NCBI GenBank assembly: GCA_018436925.1
Contig: JAHDKI010000013.1
Span: 1-53,534 of the forward strand
Direction: 5' to 3'
DNA length: 53,534 bases
Source of the DNA: Syntrophaceae bacterium
GTDB lineage: Bacteria > Desulfobacterota > Syntrophia > Syntrophales > Smithellaceae
The notes below the pieces were generated by a model. It did no database searches and was not told where the DNA came from. It was given only the letters and a program-made list of their open reading frames with translations. This document shows positions 8,685 to 17,163 of this stretch, piece by piece (within the stretch, counting starts at the first letter, position 1; every line of letters begins with the position of its first letter). The position numbers and the translations under genes were made by a program.

Positions 8685-9275
8685 ATGTTCATCATCGTGG
8701 GATTGGGCAACCCGGGGAAAAAGTACGAAGCGACCCGGCACAATATCGGTTTCATGGCGTTGCAAAAGCTGGCTAAAGATCATGAAATCGATTTGAAAAA
8801 CAATAGTTTCGGCGCTTTTTGGGGCAGAGGGCAGATGGCTGGGAAACCGGTTTTGCTCGCGATGCCGCAAACGTTCATGAATTTGAGTGGTACTGCGGTA
8901 AGGCAGTTGCAGTCGTTCTTTAAAACAGAAATCAGTAACCTGATCGTGATTCATGATGATCTGGATCTGCCCTTCGGCGCAATCAAACTGAAAGTCGGAG
9001 GTGGGAACGCCGGTCATAAAGGCTTAGTATCTATTGAATCTAACTTGGGTTCTTCCGATTTTATGCGGGTAAGACTGGGTATTGGCAAACCGGTTGACAA
9101 ATTCCGCATTGAGGGTTATGTGTTGGACAATTTTACGGAGGATGAACGGCGGTCATTGCCCGATATCCTCCGGCAGGGAGCCGACGCAAGCGCTGAAATC
9201 GTTTTAAATGGTCTGCAGCAGGCGATAAGCAGGTACCAGACAAAAAATATAAATTTTAGAAAAAAGGAGGACTAG
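8685..9275 (+). CDS. pth: Peptidyl-tRNA hydrolase
   Basis: Releases tRNA from prematurely terminated peptidyl-tRNA. The Pth signature is clear: FIIVGLGNPGKKYEATRHNI with the catalytic His in the TRHN motif, then MPQTFMNLSG, and VIHDDLDLPFG with its Asp, followed by GGGNAGHKGL. I take the ATG at 8685 because homology begins there (VGLGNPG at residues 4-10), giving 196 residues. The open frame reaches back to 8625, but those 20 residues are unlike the family. hppA begins 4 bases after the stop. Confidence 0.94.
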   Translation: MFIIVGLGNPGKKYEATRHNIGFMALQKLAKDHEIDLKNNSFGAFWGRGQMAGKPVLLAMPQTFMNLSGTAVRQLQSFFKTEISNLIVIHDDLDLPFGAIKLKVGGGNAGHKGLVSIESNLGSSDFMRVRLGIGKPVDKFRIEGYVLDNFTEDERRSLPDILRQGADASAEIVLNGLQQAISRYQTKNINFRKKED

Positions 9276-9278
9276 TGA

Positions 9279-11717
9279 ATGTTTAAGAATTTTAGAAGCA
9301 TCTGGACTTTTTTACTAAGCGGTATGATGGTCCTGTTGCTTGCCGGCACGGCACTGGCCGGTGAAGCCAACATCCAGCTGCCCGACTTGACCCAGATCAC
9401 ATTTCTGGGTGAAGGTTTGAGAGGTTTGACGATTCTTAATGTGGGACTTCTCATCTGTCTGATCGGCATGGGCTTCGGTATTCTTCAGTATGTACAGACG
9501 AAAAACCTGCCGGCTCACAAGGCGATGCTTGATGTCTCTCAGACGATCTGGGAAACCTGTAAAACCTATCTCTTCCAGCAGGGCAAGTTCCTCATCGCGC
9601 TGTGGGTTCTGATTGCGATCTGTATCATTTACTATTTCGGTTTTCTGGAGCACATGCCGGCCGGAAACGTGATCATCATCATGATTGCCTCGGTAGTCGG
9701 TATTCTGGGCTCTTATGTGGTGGCCTGGTTCGGGATCCGCATCAACACGGTGGCCAACTCCCGCGCGGCGTTTTCATCTCTTTCGGGCAATCCCTTGAAC
9801 ATCGTCAACATCTGTCTGCGTTCCGGCATGAGCGTTGGTCTTCTGCTGGTCAGCATTGAACTTTTCTTCATGATCATCATCCTGGCCTACATTCCCAAAG
9901 AATTGGCCGGGGCTTGCTTTATCGGATTTGCCATCGGCGAATCGCTGGGCGCCTCGGCGCTGCGTATCTGCGGTGGTATTTTCACCAAGATCGCGGACAT
10001 CGGCTCCGACCTCATGAAAATCGTTTTCCACCTTCCGGAAGACGATCCGAAAAACCCCGGTGTTATCGCCGACTGTACGGGCGACAACGCGGGTGACAGT
10101 GTCGGTCCCACGGCGGACGGTTTTGAAACCTACGGTGTGACGGGCGTCGCGCTGATCGCCTTTTTGGCTTTGGCGCTGGCTTCCACTCCGGAAATGGGCG
10201 GCAAGCTTATTGTCTGGATCTTTGCGATGAGAATTCTCATGATCCTCACCTCGCTCGTTTCATATTTCGTCAATCAGGGTATCAGCTCGGCGGCGTTCGG
10301 CGGCAAGAAGGAATTCAACTTCGAGCATCCGCTGACCAACCTGGTCTGGATTACTTCGATCGTTTCCATCGCCGTCACCTTCGTCGCCAGCTATGTGCTT
10401 CTGGGTGATCTGAGCGATCAGTATCACGGTCTGTGGTGGGCTCTGGCCATCATCATCAGCTGCGGAACCATCGCCGGCGCGTTGATTCCGGAATTCACCA
10501 AAATCTTCACCAGCACCTCGTCGCGTCACTGCGAAGAAGTCGTCAACGCCTCCAAGCAGGGTGGTTCGTCTCTGAATATCCTGTCCGGTCTGGTGGCTGG
10601 TAACTATTCGGGCTTCTGGCTGGGCGTAGTCATTGCGTTCCTGATGCTTGTTGCATATCTGGTGTCCCGTCATGACGCCATCATGGCGATTATGCCTGAG
10701 GCGTTCAGCTTTGCGGCACCCGTGTTTGCCTTCGGTCTGGTGGCTTTCGGTTTCCTGGGCATGGGTCCGGTGACCATCGCGGTCGACAGCTTCGGACCGG
10801 TTTCCGACAATGCGCAGTCCATTTATGAACTGTCGCTGATCGAATCCCGTCCGGATGCGAAAGACGTGGTGAAGAAGGAATACGGCATCGATCCTGACTT
10901 TGAATTGGCCAAACATTTTCTTGAGTCCGCAGATGGCGCGGGGAACACCTTTAAAGCGACGGCCAAACCCGTGCTCATCGGCACGGCCGTGGTCGGCGCG
11001 ACCACAATGGTGTTTGGTATCATCATTCTGCTCGAAGGTCTCTTCGGCAATGTCATGATGCACCTGTCTCTGGTTCAACCGACCATTATTTTGGGTCTTA
11101 TCATGGGCGGCGCGGTGATTTACTGGTTTACCGGCGCCTCCATCCAGGCGGTGGTCACCGGCGCTTACCAGGCGGTCGTGTTCATTAAAAAGAACATCAA
11201 CCTGGACAAAAAAGAAGCGTCGATCAGTGATTCCAAGGAAGTGGTCAAAATCTGTACCCAGTACGCCCAGAAGGGGATGATCAACATCTTCATCGTGATC
11301 TTCTTCATGACCCTGGCTCTGTCGTTCTTTAACCCCTACTTCTTCATCGGGTATCTGGTCGGCATCGCCTTCTTCGGTCTGTTCCAGGCGATCTTTATGG
11401 CCAACGCCGGCGGTTGCTGGGATAACGGCAAGAAGATCGTCGAAGTGGACCTCAAGATGAAAAACACTCCGCTGCATGAAGCGTCTGTTGTCGGTGATAC
11501 CGTCGGCGATCCCTTCAAAGACACCTCTTCGGTTTCGCTCAACCCGATCATCAAATTCACCACCCTGTTCGGGTTGCTGGCTGTGGAAATCGCAGTCACC
11601 ATGACCAATGCGAATCTGAAAATCGGTCTGGCCGTTGTCTTCCTGCTGATCGCACTGATCTTCGTGTACCGTTCATTCTACGGTATGAGAATTTCCAGCG
11701 AAAAACTGGGAGATTAA
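9279..11717 (+). CDS. hppA: Membrane-bound proton-type pyrophosphatase
   Basis: Integral-membrane ion pump driven by pyrophosphate hydrolysis (812 residues, about 16 hydrophobic segments, first one after a short N-terminus). The substrate-binding acidic residues are conserved: KIADIGSD, PEDDPKNP, GDNAGDSVG and the C-terminal VVGDTVGDPFKDTS. Yet the family signature usually written DVGADLVGKVE reads DIGSDLMKIVF here, and DNVGDNVGDCAG reads DCTGDNAGDSVG, so this is a divergent branch. GNTFKATAK (about 555-563) carries Lys where K+-dependent enzymes have Ala, suggesting a K+-independent pump. AAAGGAGG precedes the ATG, and a strong terminator follows. Such pumps save energy in syntrophs by recovering pyrophosphate from acyl-CoA synthesis. 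Confidence 0.93.
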   Translation: MFKNFRSIWTFLLSGMMVLLLAGTALAGEANIQLPDLTQITFLGEGLRGLTILNVGLLICLIGMGFGILQYVQTKNLPAHKAMLDVSQTIWETCKTYLFQQGKFLIALWVLIAICIIYYFGFLEHMPAGNVIIIMIASVVGILGSYVVAWFGIRINTVANSRAAFSSLSGNPLNIVNICLRSGMSVGLLLVSIELFFMIIILAYIPKELAGACFIGFAIGESLGASALRICGGIFTKIADIGSDLMKIVFHLPEDDPKNPGVIADCTGDNAGDSVGPTADGFETYGVTGVALIAFLALALASTPEMGGKLIVWIFAMRILMILTSLVSYFVNQGISSAAFGGKKEFNFEHPLTNLVWITSIVSIAVTFVASYVLLGDLSDQYHGLWWALAIIISCGTIAGALIPEFTKIFTSTSSRHCEEVVNASKQGGSSLNILSGLVAGNYSGFWLGVVIAFLMLVAYLVSRHDAIMAIMPEAFSFAAPVFAFGLVAFGFLGMGPVTIAVDSFGPVSDNAQSIYELSLIESRPDAKDVVKKEYGIDPDFELAKHFLESADGAGNTFKATAKPVLIGTAVVGATTMVFGIIILLEGLFGNVMMHLSLVQPTIILGLIMGGAVIYWFTGASIQAVVTGAYQAVVFIKKNINLDKKEASISDSKEVVKICTQYAQKGMINIFIVIFFMTLALSFFNPYFFIGYLVGIAFFGLFQAIFMANAGGCWDNGKKIVEVDLKMKNTPLHEASVVGDTVGDPFKDTSSVSLNPIIKFTTLFGLLAVEIAVTMTNANLKIGLAVVFLLIALIFVYRSFYGMRISSEKLGD

Positions 11718-11744
11718 TGTCCGAAGTTCCATCTGTTTAATCCA

Positions 11745-11777
11745 GGGGGCTCCTTGAAAAAGGAGCCCCCTTTTTTT
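11745..11777 (+). terminator. Intrinsic terminator of hppA
   Basis: Perfect 11-bp stem GGGGGCTCCTT (11745-11755) / AAGGAGCCCCC (11760-11770) with a GAAA loop, followed by seven T residues. This is the strongest terminator in the window. The RHS remnant begins within about 15 bases after it, so that remnant receives little read-through. Confidence 0.95.
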
Positions 11778-12671
11778 GGCCTTCTAAAACTTGATCCGGA
11801 AACCAATCTCTATAATTATGGTGCAAGGCTCTATGACCCGGTGATCGGGCGGTTTATTTCGGCGGATTCAATTGTGCCGTATCCGTTCAATCCCCAGTCG
11901 CTCAACCGCTACAGCTACTGCCGGAACAATCCCATGATCTATGTGGATCCGAGCGGGCATTTTGATATACAGATGTATCCGGAGTATGGGGGTGATGGGG
12001 GTGATGGGGGTGTAATGGAAGGTATAACCATAATAAACGGTGAAGGTTATGCAAATCTTTCTTTTGATTCTTCTGAGATAGTAGCTCCTAATAATCAAGG
12101 ATCAATTGATTCTGGAAGCGGTTCCAATGCGAACGCCGTACCTGGTTCAAATAACGAACAGGGCGATGGCAATCAAATCAAAAAAAAGGATAAAGTAGGT
12201 CCAGAGAATTCTGTCGCAGGGAAAGTTACAGATATTGTGACAGCAAAAGCCGGAGTTTATAATAGTGTATTAACTGGTGAAGCAAGAGAATTACAAAAAC
12301 ATGGTAATTTCAAAATTGATGGACGAGATAAGATTTATAAAATGAAATTTTATGGCAATGGAAGTGCCGTAACTAGCGCGGAAGTTGTGAAAAATGCCAA
12401 GGCAGCACAGGCATCGTTAGCAAAATTTGGGACATGGGTGAGCAGAGGTACGATAGGTATCAGTACTTTCTTAGTATTTAAAGAGGGCTATGACGGTGGG
12501 TTCTCTGATCAAGCTATCGCTAAAATGGTGGTAAGTGGTGGCGTAACGGCTATAGGCGCTATTGGACCAGTTGGCGCTGGTATTTCTTTTGGACTTACAT
12601 TAATGAATAACGCGGGAATGTTTGAGTCGTTTTATAATAAGTTTGATGACAAAAGAAGACTGACTAAGTAA
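11754..12671 (+). CDS. Orphan C-terminal tip of an RHS/YD-repeat protein (toxin candidate)
   Basis: The open frame starts inside the hppA terminator, and homology begins only at about residue 13: LDPETNLYNYGARLYDPV, then GRFISADS and NRYSYCRNNPMIYVDPSGH, which is the RHS-core cleavage region. No YD repeats, signal or plausible start precede it, so this is a displaced C-terminal cassette. After the core the DNA becomes AT-rich and the protein changes to a Ser/Asn/Gly-rich linker (about 85-145), then a region with TWVSRGTIGISTFLVF and a Gly/Ala-rich hydrophobic segment (about 260-285, VVSGGVTAIGAIGPVGAGIS). That would suit a membrane-active toxin domain, but I recognise no known toxin family. 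A small membrane protein gene follows after 28 bases. Alone it is probably silent or a donor for recombination. Confidence 0.7.
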   Translation: MKKEPPFFGLLKLDPETNLYNYGARLYDPVIGRFISADSIVPYPFNPQSLNRYSYCRNNPMIYVDPSGHFDIQMYPEYGGDGGDGGVMEGITIINGEGYANLSFDSSEIVAPNNQGSIDSGSGSNANAVPGSNNEQGDGNQIKKKDKVGPENSVAGKVTDIVTAKAGVYNSVLTGEARELQKHGNFKIDGRDKIYKMKFYGNGSAVTSAEVVKNAKAAQASLAKFGTWVSRGTIGISTFLVFKEGYDGGFSDQAIAKMVVSGGVTAIGAIGPVGAGISFGLTLMNNAGMFESFYNKFDDKRRLTK

Positions 12672-12699
12672 AAACGAAATACCTACTGGAGTGCACATT

Positions 12700-13119
12700 A
12701 TGACATTGGTACAGACAATATTTGATTATATTTACTATTGTGTATACCCAATATTGTTTAAATTAGGAAATAAAAAAATCCCACATGATGCTACAGCACA
12801 ATTTATGGCTTTAACAATTGGCATGCATGTGGTCGGTATTTTCTTGTTTGTAAGATGGGTTACACGCGCATATATAACATATATGAATATTTCTTCAGAC
12901 ATTTCGACGATTATAGTGATAATAATAGGCATTACATCATTTTTTGCAATGTACTATTATTACATAAAGAAAAGAAATGGTGAACGAATTATTGCACAGT
13001 ATGCCGGAAAAATCGTTAATAAAACTAGAATTGTTATTGGCTGCCTGATATTTATTGAAGCATTTGTATTTCCTTTTATCTTTGCTGCAGTAATAATATT
13101 TTTGGATAAATGTAAATGA
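12700..13119 (+). CDS. Small multi-TM protein, putative immunity protein of the RHS tip
   Basis: 139 residues with about four hydrophobic segments: DYIYYCVYPILF at the start, TIGMHVVGIFLFV, STIIVIIIGITSFFAMYYYY and VIGCLIFIEAFVFPFIFAAV at the end. Charged residues lie mostly between them. I choose ATG 12700 over GTG 12691 because TGGAG sits 8 bases before the ATG. The gene is markedly AT-rich, like the toxin part before it and unlike its neighbours. Its position directly behind an RHS C-terminus is the normal place for a cognate immunity gene, and several TM helices would suit protection from a membrane-targeting toxin. The role is inferred from context only. Confidence 0.6.
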   Translation: MTLVQTIFDYIYYCVYPILFKLGNKKIPHDATAQFMALTIGMHVVGIFLFVRWVTRAYITYMNISSDISTIIVIIIGITSFFAMYYYYIKKRNGERIIAQYAGKIVNKTRIVIGCLIFIEAFVFPFIFAAVIIFLDKCK

Positions 13120-13143
13120 CAATTCGGGGGACAGATGGGGACG

Positions 13144-13289
13144 CCCTTAAGTAATGATTCCTGAGAAGTAACTCTTGCTATACATAACATAACATGTGGG
13201 GATAATGGGGTCAAATCTTTACTCTTGACATTTGACGTTATGGCTGTGGAAGAAGGTCTTAGGTATTTCTTGCGTGTATAGAGGAAACG
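13144..13289. repeat. Dispersed repeat, copy B
   Basis: Second copy of the unit at 903-1024: CCCTTAAGTAAT at 13144, GGTCAAATCTTT.CTCTTGACA from 13209, CTTAGGTATTTCTTG from 13258 and ATAGAGGAAAC at about 13279. It is preceded by a GGGGGACAGATGGGGAC string (about 13125-13141). It flanks the right side of the RHS/immunity insertion, which suggests the whole 11.78-13.4 kb stretch is acquired DNA. No credible ORF lies in it. Confidence 0.65.
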
Positions 13290-13353
13290 ACGGGTTGAGG
13301 TCCCCCGTTGGTGCTGCATTCCCTTAATCATGATTTTCTGGCCTACAGGTTCA

Positions 13354-13412
13354 GCCCTCCTGGCAAGGAAGCACTTTTTGCCCGGGTGACTAAACCTTGC
13401 CAGATCGAGGGC
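13354..13412. repeat. Imperfect 15-bp inverted repeat in a 358-base gene-free stretch
   Basis: GCCCTC.TGGCAAGG (13354-13368) pairs with CCTTGCCA.GAGGGC (13395-13412), leaving a loop of about 26 bases. It lies between repeat copy B and the end of the outer-membrane protein gene, within the gene-free stretch 13120-13477. No T-tract follows. It may be a terminal structure of the same mobile unit or a bidirectional hairpin. I see nothing else in 13290-13477. Confidence 0.45.
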
Positions 13413-13477
13413 CGCTTCTTAAAAAAGGGCGAAAAACATTATACGTTATCTTTTACATAACCAGTTCGGATCGCATC

Positions 13478-14191
13478 TTAAAAGGTCAGGCAGACGCTCA
13501 GCAGAAAGTTATGCGCCCCGTAATCGAGTTCCGTTTGCACCGGCCGTCCGGCGCGGGTGTTGTCAAATGACAGATTCGGAACATAGACGAACTTATAGCC
13601 CAGTCCGATGACCACATTTTTCCAGGCATCGAAATCGACGCCCGCAGTCAGCTGGTAGGCCGCCGCGCCTTGCGTTCCTCCGGTGATACGGATCATGGAT
13701 GTTTCGTTGTACGCGGTCATGTCGGATAACTTGAATATCGCGTATCCGGCGCCCGCACCGATATAGGGATGGACGATGCCGCCCGGATATCTGGCGAGCA
13801 GATTGGCCATAAACAGATGAATACCCACTTTTCCATCGACGGGAATGCCGGTTTCCTGTTCGATCCCGTTGAGCTTCGTCCATTTCTCCATGCGGCTGTT
13901 GAGATGGTTGTATTCCAATTCGACGGCCAGAATCTTTTTCGTGAAGAAAGTCTGCCAGCCCGCCTTGACACCCAGAAGGTAGCCCGGTTTCATAACGGTG
14001 TCTGTGTTCGCATTGAGAGAAAGATCCGCGATGTCTTCGGATCGGGTTCGCATGTCGTCGGGAAGCGAACTGCCGCCGATCAGTCCGATATACAGACCGA
14101 GGGGTTCGGTCTTTTTGTTTTGCGCAAAGCCGTCTTGCGCAAAGGCCAAAAGCAGGCAGAACAAGATTGAAAGAAGCATCATTTTTTTCAT
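13478..14191 (-). CDS. Outer-membrane beta-barrel protein
   Basis: 237 residues with a clear signal peptide (MKKMMLLSILFCLLLAFAQ, cleavage likely after GFA). Alternating hydrophobic strands follow: GLYIGLIGGSSL, YLLGVKAGWQTFF, AVELEYNHLNS, FMANLLARYPG, HPYIGAGAGYAIFKL, QLTAGVDFDAW and VVIGLGYKFVYV. It ends in HNFLLSVCLTF with the C-terminal aromatic typical of Bam substrates. The pattern fits a small OmpA/OmpW-like 8-strand barrel. AAGGAGACGG precedes the ATG. It follows dnaB on the same strand after about 125 bases and could be read through from it. Exact function unknown. Confidence 0.75.
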   Translation of the reverse strand: MKKMMLLSILFCLLLAFAQDGFAQNKKTEPLGLYIGLIGGSSLPDDMRTRSEDIADLSLNANTDTVMKPGYLLGVKAGWQTFFTKKILAVELEYNHLNSRMEKWTKLNGIEQETGIPVDGKVGIHLFMANLLARYPGGIVHPYIGAGAGYAIFKLSDMTAYNETSMIRITGGTQGAAAYQLTAGVDFDAWKNVVIGLGYKFVYVPNLSFDNTRAGRPVQTELDYGAHNFLLSVCLTF

Positions 14192-14317
14192 AACCGTCTC
14201 CTTTGATGGACAGATTGTGTTTCAATATCCTAAAAAAGCGCCGCCGGCAGGTTAAATCTTGCCGCCTAAGTCCAGCTTGACCCGATTCTAATGCCGTTTT
14301 TCCGGCGCCGGCGCATA

Positions 14318-15685
14318 TCAGGGCAGCCTTGCCGCTGTATGCGTGGTGTCCAGGTTTTCAAAGCGTGTAAACTTGTCGAGGAAGGCAAGCTTGACCGTAT
14401 CGGTGGGGCCGTTTCGCTGTTTGGCGACGATGATTTCCGCGGTGCCCTTGTCGGGATTGTCGTCGGATTTGTTGTAGACCTCATCCCGATAAATAAACGC
14501 GATCACGTCTGCATCCTGCTCAATGGCGCCGGATTCGCGCAAATCGGCCATCTGCGGGCGCCGGTTGGTCCGGGATTCCACCTGGCGATTAAGCTGAGAC
14601 AGGGCGATCACCGGGACACGCAGCTCCTTGGCCAGCGCTTTCAATGAACGGCTGATTTCCGAAATTTCCTGTTCGCGCGAATCCCGCGAACCGCCGGTTC
14701 CGCGCATAAGCTGAATATAGTCCACGACGATCAGCCCAAGATTCTTATCCGCCTTGAGGCGGCGTGATTTGGCCTTCATTTCGAGCACGCTGATGGCCGC
14801 CGTGTCGTCAATGTAGAGCTTCGCGTCCGAGAGCCTCCCGGCGGCGGCGGTCAGCTTGGGCCAGTCTGTTTCGCCCAGGAAGCCTTTGCGCAGCCTTTGT
14901 GAATCCACTCTGGCTTCGGAGGCCAGAAGACGAAAAGCCAGTTGTTCTTTGGACATTTCCAAAGAAAAGACGGCGACGGTCATCTGCGCATCCAGCGCCG
15001 CATGCTGCGCGATATTGAGCGCGAAGGCGGTCTTTCCCATGCTGGGACGCCCCGCGATGATGATCAGATCCGAGTTTTGCAATCCGGAAGTCAGGTCGTC
15101 GAGCTTGTCGAAACCGGTCGGCACGCCGGTGATCAGTTCCTTCCGGGAATAAAGGGATTCAATGGATTTGAAGCTGGTTTTGACGATGTCGCGCAATTCG
15201 GAAAACGACGGCCGGACCTTGTTTTCGGAGATTTCAAAGATGCTGTGCTCCGCCTGATCCAAAACCTCGTCGACATCGGTTCCGCTTTCATAACAGCTGT
15301 TGATGATCTGGGTGGCCGATCCGATCAGCCCCCGCAGAATCGCCTTTTCCTTGACGATTTTCGCGTAATTGGCGACGTTGGCGGCGGAAGGCACATTGTC
15401 CACCAGTGAGGCCAGATAGGCGGTTCCTCCGACCGCATCGAGCATTTTCCTGTTTTTAAGCGTGTCGCTGAGCGTGATGATGTCCACCGGTTCGTTTTTT
15501 TCGGTCATCTCGACGATGGCCGAAAAAATTTTGCGGTGCGCTTCGTTGTAAAAGTCGTTGTGACCGATGACTTCCAACGCCGCGTTGATGACGCTGTTGT
15601 CCAGCAGAATGCCGCCCAGGATCGATTGTTCGGCCTCAATATTCTGCGGGGGCAGTTTATAGAGGGAAGGATCGATGTCTTTCAT
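14318..15685 (-). CDS. dnaB: Replicative DNA helicase DnaB
   Basis: Hexameric 5'-3' helicase of the replication fork. At 455 residues it has the N-terminal DnaB domain (PQNIEAEQSILGGILLDN), a linker, and the RecA-like C-terminal domain with Walker A GRPSMGKTAFALNIA, LEMSKEQL, Walker B LIVVDYIQLM, and IALSQLNRQVESR..RRP. No intein is present. The start overlaps the rplI stop by four bases (ATGA), so they are translationally coupled. The minus-strand order rpsF-rpsR-DUF2232-rplI-dnaB is a conserved arrangement. Confidence 0.97.
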   Translation of the reverse strand: MKDIDPSLYKLPPQNIEAEQSILGGILLDNSVINAALEVIGHNDFYNEAHRKIFSAIVEMTEKNEPVDIITLSDTLKNRKMLDAVGGTAYLASLVDNVPSAANVANYAKIVKEKAILRGLIGSATQIINSCYESGTDVDEVLDQAEHSIFEISENKVRPSFSELRDIVKTSFKSIESLYSRKELITGVPTGFDKLDDLTSGLQNSDLIIIAGRPSMGKTAFALNIAQHAALDAQMTVAVFSLEMSKEQLAFRLLASEARVDSQRLRKGFLGETDWPKLTAAAGRLSDAKLYIDDTAAISVLEMKAKSRRLKADKNLGLIVVDYIQLMRGTGGSRDSREQEISEISRSLKALAKELRVPVIALSQLNRQVESRTNRRPQMADLRESGAIEQDADVIAFIYRDEVYNKSDDNPDKGTAEIIVAKQRNGPTDTVKLAFLDKFTRFENLDTTHTAARLP

Positions 15686-16131
15686 AGGTCTTCGCCGACG
15701 ACGTGCAATTTCACCTCCGTGTCCACACCGGGCATCAGTTTGACCCGGATTTTGAATTCGCCCAGGGATTTGATCTGTTCATCATGAACGATCATTTTCC
15801 GGGAGATGTTGAAGCCTTTTTCGCTTAGCGCTTCCTCGATGTCCTTGGAGGTGACGGATCCGAAAATTTTGTGCTGATCGCCGACTTTGCGCCGGATCGT
15901 CAGGGTGACGCCGGCCAACTGCCCGGCCAGATCATGCGCGGACGCTTTCTGCTTTTGCGCTTTTTTCAGAAACGCTTCCTTATCATTTTGAAAGGCCTTA
16001 ATATTTTTTTCGTTGGCTTCCACGGCCAATCCTTTGGGGATGAGCAAATTGCGGGCATACCCGTCGTTGACTTTGACCAGGTCTCCGGCTTTGCCCAGAG
16101 ACGCCACATTTTGTTTTAAAATAACCTGCAT
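15682..16131 (-). CDS. rplI: 50S ribosomal protein L9
   Basis: Binds 23S rRNA and extends from the L1 side of the ribosome. It has 149 residues: the N-terminal domain with MQVILKQNVASLGKAGDLVKV and GYARNLLIPKGLA, the long connecting helix rich in Lys/Gln, and the C-terminal domain (GKLFGSVT-like IFGSVTSKDI). AGGAGGTCATCC precedes the ATG. It overlaps dnaB by four bases. Confidence 0.96.
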   Translation of the reverse strand: MQVILKQNVASLGKAGDLVKVNDGYARNLLIPKGLAVEANEKNIKAFQNDKEAFLKKAQKQKASAHDLAGQLAGVTLTIRRKVGDQHKIFGSVTSKDIEEALSEKGFNISRKMIVHDEQIKSLGEFKIRVKLMPGVDTEVKLHVVGEDL

Positions 16132-16158
16132 GGATGACCTCCTGCTGATGAAAAAAAA

Positions 16159-17139
16159 TTAGCTCGGTGATTCGCTTTGACGCAGATGCTTCCGGAAATC
16201 TATCCAGATGTCCAAAAATCCGATCAGGGCTATTGCTAACATAAGAATTTGCTGCACCGCAATTAAAAAATAGGCGAGCCCCCGCAGGAAGCCGGATGTC
16301 TTTCTCGTCTGGAAAAAAAAGCTGACAATGGCCAGTCCCTGCAGAAAGTAGATGAAAGCGGCGACCAGAAAAATATTGATTCCGACAAGATTCACCTTTT
16401 CGGCCGGCAGAAAGATCGCAATGCCGGCGGCAATGAAGACCCAGACCAGCCAGGACGGGGCCATCCAATGAGACAGCGGCTCAAAACGATGAGCAGAGCT
16501 ATTCGAATGGGCAAGCCTCCTGCGTCCCGCCAGAATATTCAACCACAGCGTTCCGGCGACGGCAATAAAGGACAACGCAGGGAAAATTTTCGTAAACAGG
16601 GCGACAATGCCGTCTTTACCCGACTGGATGGCCGCCTGTTCTTCGGGGCCAAGCGGCAAGCGGCTGTAAAGGCGGATATTGATTTCCACGGATTCCCGGA
16701 TGTAGTGCTGGACCAGGTTCCACGGGCTGACCGAGGCGCGCATGCCCGTGATCATCAGAAACACCGCCAGCATAGCCAGCACGAAAAGACAGGCAAAGCC
16801 GATCACGGCTTCGATAGAGTATTGATTGCGCGTCAGGTGTGCGGCCAGAACGCCTGCCGAGGCCATGACGGCGAGCGCAAAAACCGGCCAGCCGGAGGCA
16901 ATTGCCGACAAGAGGATCAGAAGCCCTCCGGCCGAGAATGCCAGCGCTGGCAACACTTTCGCCGGATCGTTGGCCGTGGACAGCACGAAAAGAGCTCCGG
17001 GCAAGACAGCGAGAAAAAAAACGCCGATGACGGGAATCAGCGAAGCCAGAAAAAAAGCCGTGATCGTCAGAATCAGACGAGCCATGGACGGGGCCGGGGT
17101 TGTCAGAATATTCGGTATTTTCAAGAAAAATGACCTCAA
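16159..17139 (-). CDS. DUF2232 (YybS-like) membrane protein
   Basis: 326 residues with about eight hydrophobic segments and little soluble sequence, matching the DUF2232/YybS family found between rpsR and rplI in many bacteria. Role unknown; the position suggests co-expression with ribosomal proteins. The frame begins at TTG 17139, which lies just 25 bases past the strong terminator-like hairpin after rpsR. An internal ATG (MARLILT, about 19 residues in) is an alternative start. Expression may therefore depend on read-through of the hairpin. Confidence 0.8.
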   Translation of the reverse strand: MRSFFLKIPNILTTPAPSMARLILTITAFFLASLIPVIGVFFLAVLPGALFVLSTANDPAKVLPALAFSAGGLLILLSAIASGWPVFALAVMASAGVLAAHLTRNQYSIEAVIGFACLFVLAMLAVFLMITGMRASVSPWNLVQHYIRESVEINIRLYSRLPLGPEEQAAIQSGKDGIVALFTKIFPALSFIAVAGTLWLNILAGRRRLAHSNSSAHRFEPLSHWMAPSWLVWVFIAAGIAIFLPAEKVNLVGINIFLVAAFIYFLQGLAIVSFFFQTRKTSGFLRGLAYFLIAVQQILMLAIALIGFLDIWIDFRKHLRQSESPS

Positions 17140-17163
17140 CCGCGGTCTGGCGACGGATGGATG

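Noticed and set aside
10260..11477. Long minus-strand open frame (405 codons) opposite hppA
   Set aside because: Rich in His/Asp/Arg/Gln, no start signal, and fully opposite a well-conserved pump gene; a GC-bias shadow.
12960..13331. Minus-strand frame of 123 codons over the immunity gene end and repeat B
   Set aside because: Spans two unrelated segments and shows no conserved motif; probably an artefact of the repeat.
16468..17133. Plus-strand frame of 221 codons opposite DUF2232
   Set aside because: Extreme Arg/Gln/Gly content, opposite TM-coding DNA; shadow.
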